Below are positions 48,976 through 57,974 of a stretch of DNA of 64,000 nt, piece after piece. Position 1 is the first letter of the stretch. Every line of letters starts with the position of its first letter. The notes below the pieces were generated by a model. That model did not search any database. It was given only the letters and a program-made list of their open reading frames with translations, and was not told the DNA's origin. This stretch comes from Rheinheimera sp. MMS21-TC3 (GTDB taxonomy: Bacteria; Pseudomonadota; Gammaproteobacteria; Enterobacterales; Alteromonadaceae), in NCBI RefSeq assembly GCF_032229285.1, contig NZ_CP135084.1, forward strand, positions 2,604,001 to 2,668,000. The letters run 5' to 3'. A program made the translations under genes and the position numbers.

Positions 48976-50117
48976 GATGCTCTTTCCCCTGCTTCAGCCA
49001 TAAATGACAGTATATTTTTTGTTATTTCTTTATAGGAGAAAATTTCTTTGGCAGAAAAGGCATGAACTTCCGGTCCTTCGCTTTGCCAAAATAACCTAAC
49101 CTTTTGATAAAAAAAACTTAAATTAACAAAGCCTTCGTCTCCATTGGTTCTATATAATCCAGGGAAACGGCTATAGTCGAAAGAATCGTTATGACTAATT
49201 AACATAGGGAAACCGCGAGCAAGATACTCCCTTACTTTTAGAACTTCAAATGTGCCGTTCGGATCAAGACGATGCAACCCAAGACTTGCCACGCCAAGCG
49301 AACATTGCTTATATATATCATCTAGTGCTTTTCCTGTAAGCGCACCAGTAAAACAGATGTAAGCGCCCAACCCTAAAGATTCTACAAGTTGCTGGAGATT
49401 GATTTTGGCTGGTCCGTCACCGACAATATAAAAACAAAACCGAATGTCAGGATGCTTGGAGATAAATTCGGGTATGGATTTTATAACTCTGTCATATCCA
49501 TGCCAATTGGATATCCAGCCTACACCAATCAAGCAAAAAGCTGTCGTATCCTTTTGTTTTTCAAGTGGCGGAATTAAGTCGAAGTCTACACCATTAGAAA
49601 TTTTTTTAATTTTATGCCCAAGAAAAATACTATTATTTTCAGTAAACGATGGGGAGAAAACCCCGCTTACATAAGGCTGCAACTTATCTTGTAATAACCT
49701 ATCAGTTTCAGCCCATTCGGTACTGAGTTCTTTATGATACGGGAACGTAGGTACTTCAAAAAAAACTTTACTAGTTGCAGTGCTGCATTTTTCGGCGCAT
49801 AACACCATTTTGTCATCCATCATCGGTATATATCTGAAATACCAATAATCATTACTATAGCTTTTTTCAGAAAACAGCGTTGCCAGCTCTGAAAAAAAAG
49901 TAAGAGGTTTAATAGCGGGTAAAAGCACTTCAGTTTTAGTAAGTTGACCATCCAGAAATAATAGCCGGACTAGCGCAGGGCCATCGCAACAAAACAAAGA
50001 AACAATAACTCCATTCGAGGAAAAGCCTTTTGCTTGCCCTATAGTTTTATTCTTTATCCCAAGCATTCCTTTAGTCTGCAAATTTACATTCACCACTAGA
50101 CCTATTTTTTTTTTCAT
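48972..50117 (-). CDS. GT4-type glycosyltransferase
   Basis: A 381-residue GT-B glycosyltransferase of the group 1 (GT4) type. The donor half shows LIGVGWISNWHGYDRVIKSI, FYIVGDGPAKINLQQLV, ICFTGALTGKALDDIYKQC and the acidic LDPNGTFEVLKVREYLARGF region that binds the nucleotide sugar. Donor and acceptor cannot be told from sequence. It overlaps the WecF-like gene by four bases and is markedly AT-rich, as are its neighbours. Confidence 0.87.
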   Translation of the reverse strand: MKKKIGLVVNVNLQTKGMLGIKNKTIGQAKGFSSNGVIVSLFCCDGPALVRLLFLDGQLTKTEVLLPAIKPLTFFSELATLFSEKSYSNDYWYFRYIPMMDDKMVLCAEKCSTATSKVFFEVPTFPYHKELSTEWAETDRLLQDKLQPYVSGVFSPSFTENNSIFLGHKIKKISNGVDFDLIPPLEKQKDTTAFCLIGVGWISNWHGYDRVIKSIPEFISKHPDIRFCFYIVGDGPAKINLQQLVESLGLGAYICFTGALTGKALDDIYKQCSLGVASLGLHRLDPNGTFEVLKVREYLARGFPMLISHNDSFDYSRFPGLYRTNGDEGFVNLSFFYQKVRLFWQSEGPEVHAFSAKEIFSYKEITKNILSFMAEAGERAS

Positions 50118-50137
50118 ATAGCCTGGTCCTTAAAAAT

Positions 50138-51490
50138 CTACATATCAATAATCGTTTTTATGTTTGCAAAATTTCGTCCAATTTCTCTACGAATTTCTTC
50201 CCGGTATGCTCGACTAGCAATAATGATATTTTGAATTTTGTCGGTACAATCAGATTCAGACGTAATACAAGGAATACCAAACAGCGTCTGATTAATAAGC
50301 TTTTTATCTATAATATAATCGGGTTTTTTACCTATTTTGTTTAGCAAAAACACTAACCGCTGCCCTAATGCACCAGCACCATAGATAGAAAAATGCTCAT
50401 GCTGAATGGTGTAATCAATAACCTCTAACAAAGAATCATCATAAAATCTTGCAGCCAGGGAGCTGTAAAAACCATAAAAAAAATAATCTACATCATTGAC
50501 ACGGTGCCGATGCGGCGGCCTCAAAGGCATCTTTCCTACAGGTAAACCAATCAAAATTTCATGAAATTTATTTAGACAAACATATTTACCAGACAAAGTA
50601 AGTAATCGATCTTTTTCTTCCCCTGAAATATAGCCTGCCATCTGTTCAAGCGACACTAGCAATTCGGGTTGTAACGCCGTTAAATCATTAATAAGCTCTT
50701 TTGGAGAAGTAGATACCAGCTCAAAATATTTAACTATAATACAAAAAATGTTTTTTCGGCTTAGAATATACTTTTCGAATTTATCTTTTAGTAAGGCAGA
50801 AATAATGTCAACCCAAACTAAAATTAATGTTCTTTGCATTTCATCCTGATTAGTCGACATAGAATGTTCTGATTTATGATAAATCACCAAAGGATTATGC
50901 AAGGTAGAAAAGCGATATCCACTCAATGCTATCCTGAAAATAAAATCATAATCTTCATGGCCGCCATCAACTTTAGATTCTGTCGAGAACAAAACGCCTT
51001 CTTCTAGTGCTTTTTTTGGAAAAAAATAACAGTGCGGTGGGCCTATATTGAAATTGATCAGTGCATCTATGGGATCGGAAAAAGCGGGTATAATATCGAC
51101 TTCATGAGATTCATATTTTTCTATAAATCCACATACGTTAATAACATTACCTTGAGTCGCCACAAGCATGGTTAACTGTTCTTCGATGCATTGGGGCAGT
51201 AACTCATCATCTGCGTCGAGAAATTTGATATAACTGCCAGAAACAGCTTTTATTCCTCGATTTCTTGCAGAAGATAATCCAGAATTTTCTTGCCGGATAA
51301 CAGCAACATCCTTAATAGCATAACGCCTTGATAAAGTAACAGGCGTATAACTTCCATCATCAATGATAATAACTTCTATATTTTTATGTGTTTGCTTTTC
51401 TATAGATGCCAAACATCTGTCTAGTAAGTCATTATGATTAAAGCAGGGGATAATAATGCTTACTTTAAATAGGTTCAGATCAATCATCAT
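50138..51490 (-). CDS. GT2 glycosyltransferase with C-terminal Rossmann module
   Basis: A 450-residue protein. The N-terminal GT-A domain (about 8-230) has VSIIIPCFNHNDLLDRCLAS, IIDDGS, SSARNRGIKAVSG and the DXD-type FLDADDELL. Residues 366-450 form the same type of Rossmann-like module seen in three other proteins of this island (IYGAGALGQRL, YIIDKKL, IIIASRAYREEI). The region between (about 235-365) is helical and unassigned. Substrate unknown. Confidence 0.85.
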   Translation of the reverse strand: MMIDLNLFKVSIIIPCFNHNDLLDRCLASIEKQTHKNIEVIIIDDGSYTPVTLSRRYAIKDVAVIRQENSGLSSARNRGIKAVSGSYIKFLDADDELLPQCIEEQLTMLVATQGNVINVCGFIEKYESHEVDIIPAFSDPIDALINFNIGPPHCYFFPKKALEEGVLFSTESKVDGGHEDYDFIFRIALSGYRFSTLHNPLVIYHKSEHSMSTNQDEMQRTLILVWVDIISALLKDKFEKYILSRKNIFCIIVKYFELVSTSPKELINDLTALQPELLVSLEQMAGYISGEEKDRLLTLSGKYVCLNKFHEILIGLPVGKMPLRPPHRHRVNDVDYFFYGFYSSLAARFYDDSLLEVIDYTIQHEHFSIYGAGALGQRLVFLLNKIGKKPDYIIDKKLINQTLFGIPCITSESDCTDKIQNIIIASRAYREEIRREIGRNFANIKTIIDM

Positions 51491-51517
51491 AACACCCTGT
51501 CCTCGTTGATTCCTATA

Positions 51518-53869
51518 TCAGCCAGCAACAGAAAAAATGCTAACGTCTTTTCTACCAACTCTCTTGTAGTATTCTTTGATAACTTGGGTAATATCTGACG
51601 CAAAAGCTGCTGATGCAACGAGATAGCAATGATCGTAAAGACTGAAAGCGTCATTTAACGACATAATCGGATAACCATTTACACTAAGCCCATGCAATGC
51701 AGGGTTACTGTCTACTACAGCTTGAACTTCTAATCCCATCATCATCGCCGTGTCAATCATCTGATAGCCAAGTTGGCCGCCACCGTAAATAACCACCTTA
51801 GAAAAATTTTCTGCTTTCACTTTGCTGACTAAAGTAACACAGAGCAACTGAAAATCAGTATCATTAAAGCAATCTAAATAGCGCTGCATCAACCATTGAG
51901 GAAATTGGCACGTTACGACCGCCTGCGGCCATTTAGTACCATTTTCCCCTCTGTAACCGCGATTATGCTGCACATCCAACATAAACCTCTCGGGTCCTTT
52001 GCTGTTTAGTTTGTTAAAGTCGTTCTGTGAGCATATTGTTGAGTAATTATTCACGCCGGCGTTATCGTCAAACAATAATTTGCCAAGCAAAGAGGCTTCG
52101 GTATAAGTCGGCAACTCAAGCAAAGTATAAATTTCTTGTAATGCCATCGCTCTGCAATCCATATTGGTTAATATTTCTGGACTTACATAATTTAGCATAT
52201 GACTTAGATGCCTTGATGCTATGAACACCCCTTGTTCAAAATGTGAAAGACTTTCATCTTGTGCCTCACAGATAAACACTCTGGAAGTTTTAGGGGTCAC
52301 CTTGCCTGAATCTGATAACTCATAACCTGTTGTAGTGCTATTTCTGCCAGTAAGTAGTATTTCTAATACTTCAGGACTAAACGTAATCTGCTTTTGCCTT
52401 GTAATATTCTCTTGTGTTACTGGAAAATAGGTTAGATAAGGCACTGTTAACGCATTTTTAGCCATCGATGGAATTGAAAACATTAAATAATTCATCGTTA
52501 TTGGCGATGTGCCAGCAAGACATTTGTTGAGCCAGTTTGTGGTGTTCCCTCTTGCGCCAATGTCGATCATAGCCACCTGTTGTGCAGAACCAAATATATC
52601 TTTGGTATATTGCAACAATAGTTCTCTGGCATTTGTGCTTGCTTGTTCGGCCGCAGCCTGTACCTCATTAGAATATAAATATTGCTGCAAATCATCCTGT
52701 TCAATAGCGCTGATTAATAACGAATTCTCCTGTACACTTAAATTTTCAGGTAAGTCAGGTAGCTTTAACTCATTCACTAAATCTTTTAAAGTGTAATTGC
52801 GACGCAAAGAAAAGTGATTAATCGCATCTTTATCCAGTTTTTGCATAGCCGGTAAAAATGCAGCACTGCGAGATATATAAAAATCTTTCACCTGAATATC
52901 CAACTTTAAAGCTGACGCCGCAGCCCTTAATAAAGGTGTAAATATTATCGCCTCACGCATAATAGGGCACAGTAGCTTTACACCTCTGCGGTGTGCATCT
53001 ACCACAACCCATAAACAGAAACCAGCCAGCACGGGCCCATAGAGTGCAGCACCGAAATGTCTGAAAAAATTATTTTTTGCCGGTTCTCTGAGATTACCCA
53101 AACGATAAAGAGTAGATAAAGGGTTCTCCTTCGTCGCATTGCCTAATACTAAATGGCGCTGGGTTAGTGCTGTTTCTCTATGAATACCCCCAAGATACAA
53201 TGAAGTAATACCGAAACGCTGCGCCTGCACTGTATCAGATACTAGGTTATCCCCCAGATGCAAAATGCATTGGGGCAGTACATCAGGGTAGCGTTGAAAC
53301 AGTACGGTAAACAATTTGCCTGTTGCTTTATTCAGCTTATGCTCACAAGAAAGCAGCAGTTCGGCATCGTTCACAGCAATAGCCGCCTTTGCAAACATCC
53401 TTAAAATAAACTGCCGATCAAAATAAGTATCACTGGTAAAAGCAATAAATTTGCCATTTTGTCTAAGATCATCAAGCAAAGATAGTAAATAAGGGTTGGG
53501 GAATGAAAACTCTAACTCGACATTTAATTCTAACTCCGCAATTTTATCGCTCTGCAACAAATACACTGGAGCCTGTTGCCATATCTCAGCGAAAGAAACT
53601 TCGGTAGTGTTTTCCTGCTTAGCTTTAGTTTTTCGGGCTACTTTCTCCATCTCAATCCGGATTAGGGCGAATTCTGTCGCCGTCATGCTGCTATCCAGCA
53701 AACCTTCAGCAATCGCTCTGCGGCCCACTTCCAAAAAGATATCCTGTGGTACCTTTACCGCTCGGTGCAAAATAGTATCGAAAATATCTAGTGATACCAG
53801 TTCGTAATTGAAAACATCAACGTTTTTAAGATCCGGTAGTAAAGACCAATGAAATACCGTCCCGCTCAT
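51518..53869 (-). CDS. Large HAD-like protein with C-terminal Rossmann module
   Basis: About 783 residues. The N-terminal HAD domain (20-235) has motif I SLDIFDTILHR (D28/D31), motif II AFTSDTYF and motif IV ILHLGDNLVSD; it resembles the predicted hydrolases of the COG5610 type found in surface-glycan clusters. A long middle region (about 255-680) includes GPVLAGFCLWVVVDAHRRGV and DFYISRSAAFLPA and has no function I can name. Residues 688-783 are a Rossmann-like module (VVIYGGGQLGYQM, AVVDSNPALHG, YLVASAAF). ATG at 53867-53869 with AAGGA seven bases upstream is preferred to a codon seven residues earlier. Confidence 0.72.
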   Translation of the reverse strand: MSGTVFHWSLLPDLKNVDVFNYELVSLDIFDTILHRAVKVPQDIFLEVGRRAIAEGLLDSSMTATEFALIRIEMEKVARKTKAKQENTTEVSFAEIWQQAPVYLLQSDKIAELELNVELEFSFPNPYLLSLLDDLRQNGKFIAFTSDTYFDRQFILRMFAKAAIAVNDAELLLSCEHKLNKATGKLFTVLFQRYPDVLPQCILHLGDNLVSDTVQAQRFGITSLYLGGIHRETALTQRHLVLGNATKENPLSTLYRLGNLREPAKNNFFRHFGAALYGPVLAGFCLWVVVDAHRRGVKLLCPIMREAIIFTPLLRAAASALKLDIQVKDFYISRSAAFLPAMQKLDKDAINHFSLRRNYTLKDLVNELKLPDLPENLSVQENSLLISAIEQDDLQQYLYSNEVQAAAEQASTNARELLLQYTKDIFGSAQQVAMIDIGARGNTTNWLNKCLAGTSPITMNYLMFSIPSMAKNALTVPYLTYFPVTQENITRQKQITFSPEVLEILLTGRNSTTTGYELSDSGKVTPKTSRVFICEAQDESLSHFEQGVFIASRHLSHMLNYVSPEILTNMDCRAMALQEIYTLLELPTYTEASLLGKLLFDDNAGVNNYSTICSQNDFNKLNSKGPERFMLDVQHNRGYRGENGTKWPQAVVTCQFPQWLMQRYLDCFNDTDFQLLCVTLVSKVKAENFSKVVIYGGGQLGYQMIDTAMMMGLEVQAVVDSNPALHGLSVNGYPIMSLNDAFSLYDHCYLVASAAFASDITQVIKEYYKRVGRKDVSIFSVAG

Positions 53870-53897
53870 ACAACGTTCCTTACCATCCAAGATAAAA

Positions 53898-54314
53898 TTA
53901 TTGCAACTCTCTATTGAGTTGCAGTAAAACCGACATAGCCTGCTTTATTGACGTAGATGAGATATTTTGTGTTCTTGGCAGATACTTTACCTCACACAAA
54001 GCGCTAAGCTCATCAAATTTTCCCTGCCAGTCATCGCCCATAACGAAAGTATTAACCTGGTATTTTCTAATGTCATCAATCTTCTGCTGCCAGCTGTGTT
54101 CAGGAATAACCAAGTCGACGTAGCGACAGCTTGCCAGCACTTTTACACGGTGTTCGTAAGGCACTATAGTGGTTTTGCCTTTTTCGTTCAGGTTAAATTC
54201 GTCGGTTGATACACCAACAATAAGCCGGTCGCCCAAGGATCTTGCTCGTTTTAATAAGTTTACATGGCCAACATGAAACAAATCAAAAGTACCATAGGTG
54301 ATTACAGTTTTCAT
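53898..54314 (-). CDS. Glycerol-3-phosphate cytidylyltransferase (TagD-like)
   Basis: A 138-residue cytidylyltransferase with YGTFDLFHVGHVNLLKRA (HxGH motif), VPYEHRVKVLASCRYVD and RTQNISSTSIK, the three signature regions of TagD/GCT enzymes. These make CDP-glycerol from CTP and glycerol-3-phosphate. No CDP-glycerol polymerase is in the window; the LicD-like protein (38741-39658) could be the user. A related alcohol phosphate cannot be excluded. It precedes the large HAD gene by about 28 bases. Confidence 0.87.
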   Translation of the reverse strand: MKTVITYGTFDLFHVGHVNLLKRARSLGDRLIVGVSTDEFNLNEKGKTTIVPYEHRVKVLASCRYVDLVIPEHSWQQKIDDIRKYQVNTFVMGDDWQGKFDELSALCEVKYLPRTQNISSTSIKQAMSVLLQLNRELQ

Positions 54315-54375
54315 GCTCGCTATTACTCCGTGTTACACGATTAATTATCGGCTATAAAACTAAACTGACAATTTA

Positions 54376-57177
54376 TTATTTGGTCTCATCTAACTTTAAA
54401 GGCTCATTACAAAAATCATCTACAACAGCTTGAAGATAATCATGCCAAACCGACACCACATAGTTATATTGTTTTAAAGCCTCTAATAAGTTTTCTTTAT
54501 CAGTCATAAAAGATATTAATTTTGTTAGCAGGCCTAATATGTAGGTGGTACTGCCATGCAGAAGTGGAAATAAAAAACTACCCTGCTCAGCTGACAGCTG
54601 TTTAAATAATTGCCATTGTTGCTCTACCTGTTGTTTAGCAGCTGTACTATCTGTTATTTCGGTTGAAATTAAATCACACCATTGCTCAATACTGGTTCTG
54701 ACTTGGTTAATATTAAATACAGTGAGTAATTGCCCTGTCTGTGGAAAGAAACTCTCTTGATAAAATGCAGTTGTTAAGAAGTGCTGTAGATTCTCTTGAA
54801 CATGGCCGTTACATTCTGTAATCAAAATATTTGCAGGTTGCAGCGATACCGCGCCTTTAACCTTTGCGCCATCACTGCAGTTATATACTTCAACTTGTGC
54901 ACCATAAGCCGCAATTGTTTTTTCCATGATCTGCCGAGAAACATCAAATTCAACTTTAGTTTGGACTGTAGGCCTAAAGTTACCTTCTACTGTTATCCCT
55001 TCACCGTGCACTTTTTTATAATCATAAATTGCTTTTCCGTCCTGATTATAATAAGCCGAGTGTTTAGAGTGATGGTTATCAGCATCTATATAGCCAAGAT
55101 CGACTCCAAATAAATATAATTGCTTAAACCCAGCATGTAATGCAAAACTTATGGCTAAATTAGATACCGTTGGATAAGCAAAAGGGATACTGGCGATATC
55201 TACTGTGTTAGGTAATAACTGTTTAAAAATATAAGCAGCAGCCTCACCATCTTTAAAAGCTAAAAATGCATCAGCAAACAACGCAGCTGAATCAGGGTGT
55301 AAGCCATTTATAGATAAGGCATATATACCTTTTAAATAAGCTTGATCTTTAATTTGAGTAATCCAGCGATAACTAGAGCGATTTTGTTCTGCTTCTGTAT
55401 GAAAATCGGGTTTAATTCCCAGTTTATAGAGGGCTTTTAATGCTGTGCCACAACTAATCACAATTGCATTATGACGATGCTCTTTTAAGTACTCAATACT
55501 GTCATCTAAACTTGGACCATTGCCTACAATAAATACTGGAGTTTCTGTTGTGGGATGATGTGAATATAAAGCTCTATCGGCTTTTAGCCAATTAAAACCA
55601 GTTTTAAAATTAGTATAGGTATGACTAATGCCAAAACGTGCCTCATCATAATAATCTCCCATAGCTAAAATCACTTTAAGTTGATGCTTTAATAGCTCAA
55701 TATCGCGAGTTAAAAACGGGTTTTCATAGGCTTGTAGCATTTTAGTATCAGCAATAGTGTGAGCACCTGCCTGATAAAACTGCTGCATAATATCAGCAAA
55801 GTAATCTGTTTCACTGCCGCCTATATTTAAATATATTTGTTGCTCTTGTTTTGTCGCAGTATCAAAAAATTGCTGCCAATCAAAACTGAATAAACTGGCA
55901 TAAAAAAAGTCAACATTAGGCTCAAAAATATATAGTTGTTTAACAGAAAAGTTCTGATTTATTTTAGATATATGCTGCCCACAACCAATACCAAAGATAA
56001 TTAAAGAGTTAAGCTCATTAACCTGGTATTGCTGCATAGTGGCCATTTGGTTAAATACACTCTGCAACTTATTGATGCTTTTATAATGCACATAATGTGA
56101 AAACTTCCACACCACATTTTTTCCAATTAAAAAGTTATCTTGATGCGCTTTACTAAAAAAATTTGCAACCGTTTTTTCTGCATCTAACAAACAATCTTTA
56201 TATAAAAATAAATTACGTTTTTTATGCCAGAGGTTCGGCCGTTTCTTATGATTAACAAAAAACCATTGTTTTGGTTGATAATTAGCAATTAAATTAACTA
56301 AGCTAGGATAATGCTGCTTAAATGCCGCTATATTTTGTTTAAACTTTAACTTAGTTTCTTTACAAACTTCTGTAGATAATTCAGCATTACCTAGTATGTT
56401 TTCAGCTCTTGTCGGAAGATAATTCTCAGCCCCATGTAAGCCAGTAAATACTGTCTTTTTTACCCCTAATTGGCGAGCATCAATTACCGACTCTATTAAA
56501 AAATTAATGACTTCGTCCATTACAGGATGAGCTATATGGCGATAAATAAACAGCTCTTTCAACCCAAGCTTATACTGAATTAAATCTGCAATTACCGACT
56601 CTACATTGTTTCCATCACTGCCTAATTGAATAGAAATGAGTGTGCCATGCTTTTCAGCTAACTGGTAAATACTTAACCAGTCAATAACCTGCATAGCACT
56701 ATAAAAGAAATCAAGTTCAGGCTCGTAAATGACCAGCACACTTGGCGGATTTTGCTTTAATAATAATTCAATTTGATAACCAAGCCCTAAACCAAATAAA
56801 ATGACTGTACTTGAATCTGATAAATTTTTGGTTGGCCAATATATTTTTTTTACATCAGTGCTTTCTGATAAATCAATATATACTGCTGCTTCTCTGAATT
56901 GCTGAACTTCGCTTATAATTTCGGTTTTAGGGTCAATAGAATATATTGCTTGCCCAGTATTTAAATCAACAATATTAGGCTGATTACGCTTGGTACAGAA
57001 TATTTTATATTGGTTTACTTTATAACCCGATAATTGCTTTAAAATATTTGGGCAATAAAGCGAGAAAGCATCTAGATTAGCGCTAAATTGTGTCGATAAA
57101 ATATTAGTAAAGGATTGCTCTAATAAAGCCTGCTCAGTTGGGTTGGAATGGATTTGATCTTGATAGGAGTTTAACAT
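54376..57177 (-). CDS. Maf-type flagellin glycosyltransferase (motility accessory factor)
   Basis: About 933 residues. The core (about 549-760) carries the Maf/DUF115 signature FIVGNGPSLDDSIEYL, IVISCGTALKALYKLGIKPD and YLFGVDLGYIDADNHHSKHS. Maf proteins transfer nonulosonic acids such as pseudaminic acid to flagellin. Two similar Rossmann-like segments precede it, at about 127-205 and 394-473, making the protein longer than most relatives (about 600-700 residues). ATG at 57175-57177 with AAGG five bases upstream is the chosen start. It lies between the glycan island and fliS/fliD/flagellin, where a flagellin glycosyltransferase is expected. Confidence 0.9.
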   Translation of the reverse strand: MLNSYQDQIHSNPTEQALLEQSFTNILSTQFSANLDAFSLYCPNILKQLSGYKVNQYKIFCTKRNQPNIVDLNTGQAIYSIDPKTEIISEVQQFREAAVYIDLSESTDVKKIYWPTKNLSDSSTVILFGLGLGYQIELLLKQNPPSVLVIYEPELDFFYSAMQVIDWLSIYQLAEKHGTLISIQLGSDGNNVESVIADLIQYKLGLKELFIYRHIAHPVMDEVINFLIESVIDARQLGVKKTVFTGLHGAENYLPTRAENILGNAELSTEVCKETKLKFKQNIAAFKQHYPSLVNLIANYQPKQWFFVNHKKRPNLWHKKRNLFLYKDCLLDAEKTVANFFSKAHQDNFLIGKNVVWKFSHYVHYKSINKLQSVFNQMATMQQYQVNELNSLIIFGIGCGQHISKINQNFSVKQLYIFEPNVDFFYASLFSFDWQQFFDTATKQEQQIYLNIGGSETDYFADIMQQFYQAGAHTIADTKMLQAYENPFLTRDIELLKHQLKVILAMGDYYDEARFGISHTYTNFKTGFNWLKADRALYSHHPTTETPVFIVGNGPSLDDSIEYLKEHRHNAIVISCGTALKALYKLGIKPDFHTEAEQNRSSYRWITQIKDQAYLKGIYALSINGLHPDSAALFADAFLAFKDGEAAAYIFKQLLPNTVDIASIPFAYPTVSNLAISFALHAGFKQLYLFGVDLGYIDADNHHSKHSAYYNQDGKAIYDYKKVHGEGITVEGNFRPTVQTKVEFDVSRQIMEKTIAAYGAQVEVYNCSDGAKVKGAVSLQPANILITECNGHVQENLQHFLTTAFYQESFFPQTGQLLTVFNINQVRTSIEQWCDLISTEITDSTAAKQQVEQQWQLFKQLSAEQGSFLFPLLHGSTTYILGLLTKLISFMTDKENLLEALKQYNYVVSVWHDYLQAVVDDFCNEPLKLDETK

Positions 57178-57203
57178 GACCACCTTTTACAAGTTAACGA
57201 AAA

Positions 57204-57500
57204 CTACTTATTCGTATCGTAACTAGCATTAGCTTTTCTTGCACGATTTAATTGGCTAATTTCTGCCATTACATCTGCTTTTAAATCGTTTATCAGTTCT
57301 ACTTGCTGATTTAACCACTCTAGCTCTTGATTTAATTGCTCTGTTAATTGGTTATTGGATGTGTTTTTCAGCAAAAGCTGACGATATTCAACAATCTTAA
57401 ATATCGTCAATTCTATATCAGGCTGCTCAGAGTTAATCTGCTGACTTATTTCAACTTTTAATTGCTCTAAAGTCTCAAAAGTAGCTGTAAAGTCTACCAT
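57204..57500 (-). CDS. FliT-like flagellar protein
   Basis: A 98-residue, acidic, helical protein placed directly after fliS, its ATG sharing a base with the fliS stop. This is the place of FliT, the FliD chaperone, and length and helical character fit, but no strong sequence signature is visible. Identification is mainly from context. Confidence 0.6.
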   Translation of the reverse strand: MVDFTATFETLEQLKVEISQQINSEQPDIELTIFKIVEYRQLLLKNTSNNQLTEQLNQELEWLNQQVELINDLKADVMAEISQLNRARKANASYDTNK

Positions 57501-57934
57501 TAAGCCACACCAATACCTTGCGAACTTTGTGATTGCATATTGTATGCCTTTTCTCTATCTGCAACTGAAATTTGATCCCAAGCTGATTTAATCGTTAAAA
57601 GAATATCCATAACTTCTTGCACTTTTTCAATACTCATTTCACGGCTAGCGACAATAAGATGTTCATGCATAAAGCCATATAATGAATGTAGGTTATTAGA
57701 TATTTCACCACTAACATTCATATCAATAGATGATTGTAATGAGTTAATAATGGCCATTGCTTTTGATAAGGTAGTCGATTTTCCACTGTAATCTTTACGC
57801 TCAATAAAGCCTTTGGCTTTAGCCATATTTTCTAAAGCACCTTGCATTAAAAGTTGGATCACACGATGTGGATCCGCTACGGCTAAATCATCTTTAACTC
57901 CGACTGATTTATAGGCTTTAATTCCGTAACTCAT
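57500..57934 (-). CDS. fliS: Flagellin export chaperone FliS
   Basis: A 144-residue chaperone that binds flagellin and prevents early polymerisation. The sequence has the conserved AYKSVGVKDD, DPHRVIQLLMQGALENMAKA and SLYGFMHEHLIVAS. It follows fliD by 40 bases. Confidence 0.96.
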   Translation of the reverse strand: MSYGIKAYKSVGVKDDLAVADPHRVIQLLMQGALENMAKAKGFIERKDYSGKSTTLSKAMAIINSLQSSIDMNVSGEISNNLHSLYGFMHEHLIVASREMSIEKVQEVMDILLTIKSAWDQISVADREKAYNMQSQSSQGIGVA

Positions 57935-57974
57935 AGCTATTTACTCCGTTGTAAAGAAAACCTGCGAAATATCA

